The notes beneath the pieces are model-generated. The model was not told the origin of the DNA, did not search any database, and saw only the letters and a list, made by a program, of their open reading frames with translations. Below, piece after piece: positions 11,017-20,224 of a DNA stretch of 64,000 nt; positions within the stretch are counted from its first letter, which is position 1, and each line of letters begins with the position of its first letter. The stretch spans positions 124,001-188,000 of the forward strand of contig CANTFL010001447.1 in NCBI GenBank assembly GCA_947650285.1, written 5' to 3'. Made by a program: the position numbers and the translations under genes. The DNA comes from Hyaloperonospora brassicae (taxonomy: Eukaryota; Oomycota; Peronosporomycetes; Peronosporales; Peronosporaceae).

Positions 11017-12956
11017 TTATTCCTTCTGCTTATCTTGGCTATCAGCCAGTGCGTCACGCACATGTCGTAAGACATTCAATCGCGTTGCGAGAAACTCGCT
11101 TACCTGTTTTTGAACAGTAGCAGGGCTGATATCAGCAAGCCGATCGGCAACTCCTCCCCCACCAAGCCCTGAACCACGTAGTGGTAGCGTTAACGGAACG
11201 CGAGGGTGTGTGAAACCGTTCACGTAGAACGGGGTAAAGCCGGTGGAGGCATGCACAGCGTTATTCAACGCAAACTCAACGACAGGGAGCATCGAGCTCC
11301 AACGCTTAGGTGTTTCAGCGCAAACACTGCACAAGATGTCACCAATGACACGATTAACGCGCTCCGTTTGACCATCGGTCTGCGGATGATTCGCTGTGGA
11401 CATGTCCAAACGTGTGCCGAGCACCTTGAAGATGGAATTCCAAAACTTCCCAGTGAAGCGAGGATCTCTATCAGAGACAATTGCCAACGGCAGACCGTGT
11501 TGTCGAAACACGCGATCGATAAACAGCGTCGCTGTACCTTCACCATCAATGGTGTCTGGCACCGCCGCTAAATGAGCCATCTTGCTCAAACGGTCAACAA
11601 AGACCACAATACCCGTATTTCCATACGAATCCGTCGGTAAACCGAACAGGAAGTCCATACTGATGGACTCCCAACACCCTTTGGGTATAGGCAAATAGCC
11701 AGCGGCGCTGCCGCATGTGGCGAGGGTTTCACCCGTTGACACGTTTCACACGTACGTACATAGGTGCTCACCCATTTGTATAGTTTGGGCCACCAATAGA
11801 ATTGGCTCACAGAGCCGTAGGTCTTTTCACGACCGAGATGACCACTCAACGCAGTATCATGTGCCTCATAGAGGATCCGACACTTCAACTCCTCATCATG
11901 AGGGACAACGATGCGAGGGGTATCCTCCACATCCGTGCTATAGCACAACAGGCCTTGATCGATGGAATATCGATGTAACCTCGCACGTAACCGTGCCGAC
12001 AATTTTATGTCCGAGTCTTTAAACTCCTCGCTACCTAGAGCACGTAGCAGGGCTACACAATGTTCATCCTTGACATATGCCGTGCGGATTAGGTCAGTGA
12101 CCGGTGACGACAGATTCGTAACATGAGCAAGCTCATAGTCAGGCCTGCGTGACAACGCATCCGCCAAAGAATTTTGCTTGCCCGGCTTATACTTCACCTC
12201 GAAGTTGTACTCGGCAAAGAAGGAAAGCCAACGAGCCATTCTCTGAGAGAGGTGAGGCGACTGGGTCGCAGTGCGTAGTGACGCATGATCTGTATAGATC
12301 ACAAACGGCTTAGAGCCAAGAAGATGAACTCTGAATTTGACGAGAGCATACTTCATTGCAAGTAGCTCTTTGTCATGAACAGGATAGTTCTTCTCCGCAG
12401 CTTTTAGCTGTCGGGACTCAAACGCAATAACGCGTTCCCGCCCATAATTATCTGTTTGTAACAGAGCGCTGCCTATGGCAAAGTCAGATGCGTCACAGAC
12501 GACACTGAAAGATCGCTCAGGATCAGGCAAAGCCAATATGGGCGCATGTAGGAGACTCTCCTTGACTGCTTGAAAAGCATCATGCTCAGTGCTAGTCCAG
12601 CACCATTCTACATCCTTTTTAAGGAGATTGGTTAATGGCCGAGCCATGTCTGCGTAATTCGCACTGTACTTATGTAAGTAATTGGCGAGGCCAAGCCACT
12701 TACGTAAGTCCTTTTGGTTCTTTGGAACCGGCCAATCAACTATGGCTTTTACCTTGGCGGGATCCGCTCTAAGGCCTTGCCTACCAATAAAGCACCCTAA
12801 AAAGGGAATCTCTTCTGCACCAAAAATGCACTTAGACGCGTTGGCGTACAACTTATTCGTGCGCATGCACTCGAGCACCGCTCGTAAATGGTCAATGTGA
12901 TTATCCACATCTGACCGACCGTTCATAGCACGACTATGGACAAAGATGTCATCAAA
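11017..12956 (-). pseudogene. Element A pol, RT end, RNase H and integrase, broken
   Basis: Follows the nonsense codon at 12957. The frame runs from FDDIFVHS of the RT catalytic box through a tether-type RNase H (VCDASDFAIGSALLQTD, TDHASLRTA, LADALSRR). The integrase zinc-binding region follows (HDTALSGHLG...CETCQ). Near 11690 one base is missing relative to elements C and D, and the integrase core continues in another frame to 11017. That core shows the acidic triad: SISMDF, VSDRDPRF and QTERVNR. It ends early at TAA 11017, where C and D have CAA. None of these pieces could yield a complete integrase. Confidence 0.9.
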
Positions 12957-15110
12957 TTACGTCTGTGCATAACCTCTGTGAGGTCTAAACAATTGTGTCA
13001 CAAGACGGTTGAATGTAGCCGGGGCATTTGATAGCCCTTGCGGCATAACGAGCCACTCCCAGAGCATACCGCTTGGAGTGCTGACCGCTGTCAGCGGAAT
13101 ATCGCTTTCTCGCATGAGAAGCTGGTAATAACCATCGTCTAAGTCGAGCGCACTGTACATTGTACATCCCACCATATTGTTCTGAAGAACATCCTTCCTC
13201 GGAATTGGTGTCTGAGCCGGGATGGTGGCCACATTAAGCTTTTTGTAAGCATGAACAATGCGCCACTTCCCGTTGGGCTTTTTGACACAGAAGGTCGGTG
13301 TGGAATGGGGAGATTTGCTCTCACGAACCATCCCCGCCGCGCGCTTTGCACGAAAGAAGTCGTCTATGACGTCACACTGTTCCTTGGGCAAAGGCCACTG
13401 CCGTGTTACGCAGTATTTAGTTCCAGGAACCAAGTCAATTTCATGACGCACCACTCTATCAGGAGGTAATACAGACGGTGGGTCGTGACACACCACGTCT
13501 TGAAATTCCTTTACCAAAGGATAAAACGGATCAAGAGGATCCTTAAGGATCGAGGATCCACTACGGGCATCCAATGCCGCCTTTGTGTTCTCAAGGACAG
13601 ACTCGTCCAATAACGAGGATGAGTTCAACTCAATATCAGTCCGAATGACCACTAACTCGGAGAATTCTCCTGCCTGCAAGGCTTGGCTAAATTCGCCGTC
13701 AGACATCTCGTCTAGCTCAAAGATTTTATCCACGGATGGAAGAGTCTCAAGACTAATATTGCCATCGATCTGGCCAGTCAATCCATTGACAAGTGTATAC
13801 AGTGTATTATTACTATTATCACTTCGTGACTTCTTAAACGTTGGGCGCTTAACAGTCACCACCCTACGCTTCGATTGTTTCCTCAAAGAAACCTTACGCC
13901 TCTTAGAGGCCGAGACAGCAAAGTCCCCGTGGTTGCTATTCATCTTAGCACGCTCTATACGAGATCTCATGTCTTGAGCGACATCTGGTGAAGTGTTACG
14001 TAACTCGAACACTTCACCCAGTGGATTTACACGTACCACTTCACGTACATTATTCGGGCCTAGCCCTAAACACTCTGGCTTCTCGCCAACAATGTCATTA
14101 CCGACATTCAGTGAGGTGCCACCTCGGCCGCCCTCACTCTGTGTAATTTCACGTGCCACCGCACTTATAGCATTAGGGCCTAGCCCTGAACACTCTGGCT
14201 TCTCGCCATCAATGTCATTACCGACATTCAGTGAGGTGCCACCTCGGCCGTCCTCACTCTGTGTATTTTCACGTGCCACCGCACTTACATCAGAGGAATT
14301 ACATTCTTGATGTTTCGGCCCTAGGCCAACCATGCTTGACGCATGCAGTGACTCAGTATCACAACGAGTATCACTCAACGGAGTATAACTCTCTCCAAAC
14401 GCGTTAGAAGAGCTCCGCTCAATATTTATGTCATCGACATTCGAGTTAAATAACTCTGACATACCAATGTCCAGCACATTGACATCTTCCGTCAATGGCT
14501 CGCGCCAATAGCGCTTTTGTTGCCTAGCAAAGGTGGGTTCATGACTCTCCAAAGCTTCGCTAGGAACATTGCGCGTTGCGCCTAAGGTCTTAGACCTCCA
14601 ATCAATCCATGGCTCATGGCGTTCAAGCCAAGCCATACCCAGGATGAGATCATATCTCGAATCCAAATCGAGGACGAGACAACGTTCAATGCTGTCAAAG
14701 TCCAAAAACTTCACACCTATGTTCAACGGAACTTTAGGCACCGTGACGCGACTACCAGTCGCTAAACGAACGGTGATCGAATCACCTTCGTGCGCTTTGA
14801 GCGCCTCAGCGTATCGCTGACTTCCCTCAAGGGAACGACGTCGAGCATAGTTACATGATGCTACTGAATCGATTAAAATCGACCACGGCTTCTCAAAGCC
14901 TTTTACTGTCGCCTCGGCGACTAACAAGCCAGGCTTGTATCCACGCTCTGTGCTGGCTGGCACAGCGCTAAGTGGGGCTAAGCCCTGTTTCACTTTATCT
15001 CGTAGAGATGTGACAGAACTTAGTTCTACCCCAGTAGGGCGCCCCGCGCCTACTGGGTGTCGACGTTTCCCCGTGCCATACCAGGTTTCTGGTTGAGGCT
15101 GGGGTTTCAA
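12957..15110 (-). pseudogene. Element A pol, protease to RT, stopped in the YFDD box
   Basis: The frame opens in the -1 phase relative to the end of gag and has no own ATG at its start. The protease active site reads IDSVAS, where element C has IDSGAS, so the usual DSGA glycine is Val here. A long low-complexity linker (about 13900-14450) separates protease from RT and holds a 120-bp tandem duplication. RT shows the expected blocks (VHAYKKLN, YSALDLDDGYYQL, WEWLVMPQGLSNAPATFNRL). It ends at TAA 12957-12959, which replaces the Tyr of the YFDD catalytic motif. Confidence 0.9.
14056..14295 (-). repeat. 120-bp tandem duplication in the pol linker of element A
   Basis: Two near-identical 40-codon units begin at 14056 and 14176 (both GGGCCTAGCCCT on the + strand), each encoding a segment with TSLNVGNDI and EKPEC. 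Elements C and D have one unit. The frame is kept, so the linker tolerates length change. Confidence 0.8.
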
Positions 15111-16084
15111 CTCATAGGAGTCGGTTGTTGCTTACGCAAGGGACAAGTGGGACGCAAGTGTTTAGTGCTTCCGCACATGTAACAGCGTCTCACATCCTGT
15201 CGTTGCTCCGCAACATGAAGCTCAGCTTCGCCTTCATCTTCAGCATGGCTGAGATCCATCGGTTCTGGCTTACAGTAAGCCGAAGTCCTCGCAGAGGCCG
15301 CCCTCGCAAAGCTTGGGTTGTACCCATTCCAACCAAGTCTGGACGACTTGAAGTTGTGCTCATCATTTTGAGCGACGCTCACAGCTTCCTCAAAAGTAGA
15401 GGGATGAACCCGAAAAACCTCGGTTCTGGCCACGCCAGTGCGGAGACCTTCCATGAAGACTGTCACGTAGACAGTCTCAGGGAGAGGGTCAGACTGCATA
15501 GCAGCCATTAGAGTTCTCAACTCTTGGACATAGTCCGTTAACTCGCTCTTACCCTGACGGGTTGATAAGAAGCGTGATCGCACGCGATATGCCTGGTTAG
15601 GCGGCGAGAAAACTCGCGATAGGTTTAACTTGAGCGATTCCCACGTGGGAAATGCCAAATTGACCGACGTGCCACACGTCAAAGCCCACTCTCTTGCTCT
15701 ACCATCGAGCTTAGAGATGGCCAAAGAGACCCGCTGGTTCTCTAGTGAGATGAGACCAGAGTCCATGGCCATCTCAATCTCACGGATCCAGAGGGTCAAG
15801 TTTTCCCCCTCCTTCCCGGAGTAATGTTTAACGTCCACCCGGAGGGGACGAGGCTTAGCCTCTTCTGGTGGCATAGCCACGTAGCGTGTCGGCATAGCCG
15901 ACGCTACTTGGTTTTGAACCTGGCCCAACAGGGCCGTTTCATACTGCATAAAGGTCTCTACTCGTGCGTTGAGCACATCGGGTGCTTGTGCAGCTAGAAA
16001 CTCCACATACTCTAGGCCTACGGCCGCAGTCAGCTTATCAAGCGCGACCTTTTGAGCCTCAGAGAGGGGTGTGGATTGCTCCAT
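15107..16084 (-). CDS. Element A Gag, intact, 325 aa
   Basis: Starts at ATG 16084, about 60 bp inside the 5' LTR. It opens with MEQSTPLSEAQKVALDKL. The middle has the retrotransposon-gag capsid fold signature (WIREIEMAMDSG, REWALTCG, FLSTRQGKSELTDYVQELRT). Near the C-terminus is one CCHC zinc knuckle, CYMCGSTKHLRPTC, which should bind the element RNA. It ends in TGA at 15107-15109; the pol frame is -1 relative to it and overlaps by about 20 nt, which suggests frameshifting, though I see no classic slippery heptamer. Of the pol and gag frames of element A this is the only one that looks complete. Confidence 0.92.
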   Translation of the reverse strand: MEQSTPLSEAQKVALDKLTAAVGLEYVEFLAAQAPDVLNARVETFMQYETALLGQVQNQVASAMPTRYVAMPPEEAKPRPLRVDVKHYSGKEGENLTLWIREIEMAMDSGLISLENQRVSLAISKLDGRAREWALTCGTSVNLAFPTWESLKLNLSRVFSPPNQAYRVRSRFLSTRQGKSELTDYVQELRTLMAAMQSDPLPETVYVTVFMEGLRTGVARTEVFRVHPSTFEEAVSVAQNDEHNFKSSRLGWNGYNPSFARAASARTSAYCKPEPMDLSHAEDEGEAELHVAEQRQDVRRCYMCGSTKHLRPTCPLRKQQPTPMS

Positions 16085-16129
16085 CCTCGCAGAGGATCAG
16101 TCGTTACCGACTCAGGTGTAGATTGACTA

Positions 16130-16141
16130 CAAGTGCTACCA
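16130..16141 (-). promoter_or_regulatory. tRNA primer-binding site of element A
   Basis: Two bases after the 5' LTR the minus strand reads TGGTAGCACTTG. TGG at this place pairs with the CCA tail of a tRNA; the TGGTAGC start would fit a tRNA ending GCTACCA, as some initiator Met tRNAs do. The remaining bases do not identify the tRNA. The same sequence follows the LTR in element C (from 52501). Confidence 0.65.
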
Positions 16142-16143
16142 AG

Positions 16144-16719
16144 TGTAGCGGAGCTACACAGCTCCTTAATTCAGAGGAAGACTTTACGCTCAATGTGCAA
16201 CTTTGGTTCAAAGAACCCGACTCAGAGAGTCAACAGCTCAGAGAGCTTAAAGGTTGGTTCAGAGAACCCGACTCAGAGAGTCAACAGCTCAGAGAGCTTA
16301 AAGGGTGGTTCAGAGAACCCGACTCAGAGAGTCAACAGCTCAGAGAGCTTACGGTCCCCGTTCCTGAGGGACCAAACGATTCAAATGAATCACAGCACAG
16401 AGTGCTCGAGGACAAGCTACCTTTACAGGCGTTGCTTCTGTCCTCCCGATCAAAGACGCCTGAAAGGCACGTGTCTTATGTTGATCAAAATGGGAACTGA
16501 ATTTTATTTCTTCATTTAACCTAAAAGAACACCTTAGAACAACGTATTTAACCTGCCCTAAATAACCTCTTAAAAGATCTTGCAATCAATTGATGACAGA
16601 CACCAGTCTTCAACAATTGATACGCTCACTGTGTTCTAATATTACCTTATAGGATACCCTCCTCTCGTGTGTGCACCACACCTATCGTCGGCTACCAGCC
16701 GACGTGTAACCCCGTTACA
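16144..16719 (-). repeat. Element A 5' LTR, 576 bp
   Basis: TGTAGCGGAGC to CCCCGTTACA on the + strand; transcription runs leftward. Compared by eye with the 3' LTR I find two substitutions (one near 16169, one near 16252) and no terminal duplication. It carries the same 51-bp triplicate from 16212. Confidence 0.9.
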
Positions 16720-16724
16720 ACAGG
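16720..16724. repeat. Element A target-site duplication, right copy (ACAGG)
   Basis: Identical to 8738-8742; marks the outer edge of the 5' LTR. Confidence 0.9.
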
Positions 16725-17600
16725 TATCACACCTGATGTTGCGCTGATCGTGATGGTATGAGGATATCACCATCACGCTTGTATCTCGATCATCGTTCAG
16801 CCCGTTTGTACCGCGCGCGATCCAACTATTGCATACACATAGTGCGAACCGAACCTGTTGCTCCACTACGTAAGCAGTCTAGCCACAAGCAGTGCGATTG
16901 GGTCGACTTTGGCGGTTGTAATGCGACGTGATGTGACAAAGCTATCCCGATAACCTGACAGGGATGCGGCATATGGAGGTTTGGCAAGGTGACCATCCCA
17001 TTCGGTGTTTGCTACCGGACGAAACGCTCGGCGGTCCGTGCCATCCTTTAGTCTTGTGTAGCCTTCGTACGCAAGACGGCACTCCAGAACTTGGAGTTCG
17101 TCCGGACTACCAGCTGTTTATGCTCCTGCTATTGCAAATGTGCAAACTGCCGAGCGACGTTCATACTGTCCGAGAAAGCGCCGCAAGTTTCATCGACGCT
17201 ATCGATACGTTCGGTCCTTATCGTGTCAATCTCTATAGCAATGTTTGCCGTTGCCAGTGGCCCTTGTTCGATCGAGCGTTAGATGACGACATGTTTCGAT
17301 GCGACTGATGCTACTGGACCATAAACGTAGACGAAGCCGTACCCATTTCTGATCTCCCCTGTTTACCCCTACGCACTGTCTCTGATTCAACAGACAGTGG
17401 TCTCCATCATCGAGCAGTGTCTCTACCCGTCGACGTTTCAGCCAATCGGAAGACCGTCACGAGTCAGTGCTTGCCACGATGTGCAGCAGGCGGCAGGACA
17501 GCACGCGGCACTTGGCCTACTTCAGTAGCCCTACTCCCTCTCAATTGTTACAGTCCGTTAGAAGTCCCTTGTTTCTGGACCAGAAAATGGACCCGTCGCG

Positions 17601-17665
17601 CCAGCTGATTCTGCAGAAACAGTACCCTACTAAGGTCAGCTGATTCTACAGAAACAGTACCCTAC
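17601..17665. repeat. 35-bp-period duplication in the SUN-gene promoter region
   Basis: Two near-identical 30-bp units separated by TAAGG, ending about 50 bp before the start codon. They could be duplicated factor-binding sites or a simple slippage product. Confidence 0.6.
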
Positions 17666-17701
17666 GGGGTTCTATTTCATCCAATCGCCACGCTCCGTTG
17701 T

Positions 17702-17713
17702 TCTCATTTTCCA
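17702..17713 (+). promoter_or_regulatory. Oomycete initiator-like motif
   Basis: TCTCATTTTCCA resembles the oomycete initiator core (GCTCATTYYNCA). It lies only a few bases before ATG 17716. If transcription starts here the leader is very short and the next in-frame ATG (17743) might serve instead. Confidence 0.45.
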
Positions 17714-17715
17714 TC

Positions 17716-20224
17716 ATGCGCTCGTCCAAGCCCAGACTGCTAATGCTTCTCGCGCTTGCAGCGCTCTGCAGCGGATATAGCAACACAGGACCTCATGACG
17801 TACCTAATGGTGAGGCAGATGACGATCTGGATCATCTGCCACGCGACTCAGTGGGGTCTCGGGACGCACCAGCGACGCAACAAGAGGCGACAACGGACGT
17901 GCAGTCTGTTGCACAGTCCGAGACGAAGGAGTTGTCCCGTATCCAGCAAATCACTGAGCCAGACGAGCCCAAAGCAGACACGAAAGTTGCAGACGAAGAC
18001 GTGGACCACGTACTTGACGTTCCCAGCGGTCTCTTTGAAGTTGTGGATGCCGACAGCGTCGACACGCACACGCGCCAGAATTACGCGTCGTTGGACGCTG
18101 GTGCGACGATTCTGGACGCTGCCCCAGATACCAAGAGCCCTACGAACCTGTTGGTTCCCGACAAGGATCGGTACATGCTGACGCCGTGCTCGAATCCCCG
18201 CAAATGGGTCGTCATTAGCCTTTCCGAGGATGTGAGTGAGGCTAGAGAAGCAGAAGAAAAACGACAGAGGAGATGTTGGGCGATGATCGTAGTACTCATT
18301 GTATGGTGTCGTTTTCCCCATGGGCTGTATATGTTGCTGCTGCAGGTGCACGCAGACGCTATCGCAGTTGCCAATTATGAGAAGTTCTCGTCGCCCGTGA
18401 AGGAGTTTATCGTGCTGGGCAGCGTCAACTACCCGACTGATACGTGGCTCGTTCTGGGCAACTTTACAGCTGAACATGTGAATGGGGAGCAGATCTTTCA
18501 GCTTGAAGCCCAGCAGCATGTGCGGTATATCAAGTTTCGCATCCTATCGCATTATGGGTCGGAGTACTACTGCACGCTAAGCCAGTTGCGGTGCGTGTCA
18601 CTGCCTCTTTTTTGACACGTGACGAGTACTAATCGACGCTGCCTCACCCTGCTGCTTGTGCTGTTGCTTGTGCTACTGTAGAGTGTTCGGTCGGACTTTT
18701 ACGCAAGTAATCTCTGAGCTGGAAAGGAGCATCGATGCAGAAGTTGAAGCTTTGGATGCGCACGGGCCAAGCGCGGCACCGGGACTGCGTGCTTTGCCTG
18801 ACAGTGTTGAAGTCAACGTGCCTCGTATCGCAGACCCGATGGAGCTCGTGAGCCAGTGTTTGATGGAGAAGAATAATAGTGTGGTTGCTGTTTTCTACGA
18901 CGAGCCTCAGCAGATGGAGCACTACCGAAGCCATGGAATGTGCTGCCTCGTCGACTACACTCCACAACAGATGGAAGTCGAAGCTGCAGCAAGTTTGAAC
19001 ACCGACGAGCATCCGTTTACCGTGAGCCACGACGCCACTGATTCCGACGTCGTGGAGGAAGCTGTTCACGTTGCTGATCCTGATGCGGGCACAAACGTGC
19101 CGAATGCCTCGACGACTCAGGACTCTGATACTAACGCCACCACATCAAGTGGTGTAGCAGCGCCATCTTCGTTGCTGCCCGCCACTCACAACTCTGTGGT
19201 GTCATCTACTCAAAGTCTCGGCCGTCTAGAGAACATTTTCGTGCGTATCACCAAGAAGAGTAAGGGCGGCAAATGGTGCTTGCTGCTGCGGTGACTATGT
19301 CCGTGTCCAGGTATCTGATTGTGCGTTCATGCTTTGTGTGGCAGTCCAAGCGTTGGAAGCAAACCAAAGTGTCATGGGGAAGCAATTGGAGGACCTGCAC
19401 ACGAATCAGTGGGCTGCTATAAAAATGCTGCAGGTATGACCCTCATGCTCTGCCTGTCCAATGTAGAAGCCTGCTAACGTACTGTCTTGTGGTGTCACGT
19501 GTGTATGTTGCAGTCGAATCAAGAAACGTTGAACGATCAGTTGAAAGAGATCCGCACGTCAATCGCGGCTTTGGTAGGTTCGGACATTCCCATGCACGTT
19601 GTACACGCACACCTAACTGAAATGGTGTTTGCAGAATGACCATGTCGCGAAACAGCTGTTGGAGAACGAACAAACTCTGTTGATCTATGGTCGATTGCTT
19701 GATGATGCCCGGCGAGACAATAGTGCCCTATGGGTAAGTGCACAAATCTGTGTACAGGCTCTGGCTGAACAAGCACACCGCTGCTTTACTCACGGAGTTG
19801 TTGTACTGTATGTATTGCACAGAAAGAAATGCTGATCGTGCATAAGGTCATCACGACCATGAAAGCAGGCATTCTTTGTGCCATTGTTCTATCTGGATTC
19901 ATCATTTCATTCTACATGCTTCGGCTTTTATTCCGATGCGTTTCCAAGTGCAAGGAGCGTGCTGACCTTCGGGAATGGTTCTGGCGTATGGAAACTCATA
20001 AGCAGTGCGTGAACGACACCGACCGGAATGCACCAGCGCGCACGATGTCTACTGGAGCCTTGCGTGTGAAGCGGAAAAATCAGTTTGGTTCATCGCGGGA
20101 TGATTCATCGCTCGATCGGAAGTCTCTTGTCAGCGACATAGTTGGTAACGGCCAGCAACAATTCCGACGGCGCCACGCCAAGAGTGTAAGCCAGGCGTCG
20201 GTATCGCTGAAGCGATTGAAATAG
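17716..20224 (+). CDS. Mid-SUN domain membrane protein (SUCO/SLP1-like), 7 exons
   Basis: Exons in phase: 17716-18231, 18346-18590, 18682-19259, 19345-19433, 19514-19573, 19635-19733, 19823-20224, giving 662 aa; all introns are GT-AG, 61-114 bp. The N-terminus is a signal peptide (LLMLLALAALCSG). Residues about 122-265 form a SUN domain: NYASLDAGATIL, VAIANYEKFSS-like VANYEKFSSPVKEF, then HYGSEYYCTLSQLRVFGRT. A coiled coil follows (IQALEANQSVMGKQLEDL), then one transmembrane helix near 543-565 and a basic cytosolic tail. A central SUN with a C-terminal membrane anchor is the arrangement of yeast Slp1 and animal SUCO, ER/nuclear-envelope proteins involved in folding or quality control of membrane proteins. 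Function here is inferred from that family. Confidence 0.9.

Larger units (their letters stand above)
8743..16719 (-). mobile_element. Element A: full-length Ty3/gypsy chromovirus
   Basis: Transcribed on the minus strand. Order from right to left: 5' LTR (16144-16719), tRNA primer site, gag, protease-RT-RNase H-integrase-chromodomain pol, an antisense reading frame, polypurine tract, 3' LTR (8743-9384). The LTR ends are TG...CA and the 5-bp target duplication is ACAGG. The LTRs differ by two substitutions over about 576 bp plus one 66-bp duplication, so insertion was recent. Nevertheless pol carries two nonsense codons and a frameshift, so the copy was mobilised in trans or died very recently. 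Protein order (integrase after RNase H, C-terminal chromodomain) places it among chromoviruses. Confidence 0.95.
16725..17715. other. Upstream region of the SUN-domain gene
   Basis: No supported gene. An open frame at 16964-17308 (+) has no recognisable domain. A 30-bp sequence beginning CAGCTGATTCTGCAGAAACA is repeated 35 bp apart (17601-17630 and 17636-17665), right upstream of the next gene. Confidence 0.5.

Noticed and set aside
14056..14295. Duplicated block considered as a CRISPR-like or satellite array
   Set aside because: Only two units, in frame within pol, absent from C and D; a local coding duplication.
17756..18519. Long alternative frames across the first SUN-gene exons on both strands
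   Set aside because: Shadow frames of the spliced gene, whose exon phases and SUN motifs fit perfectly.
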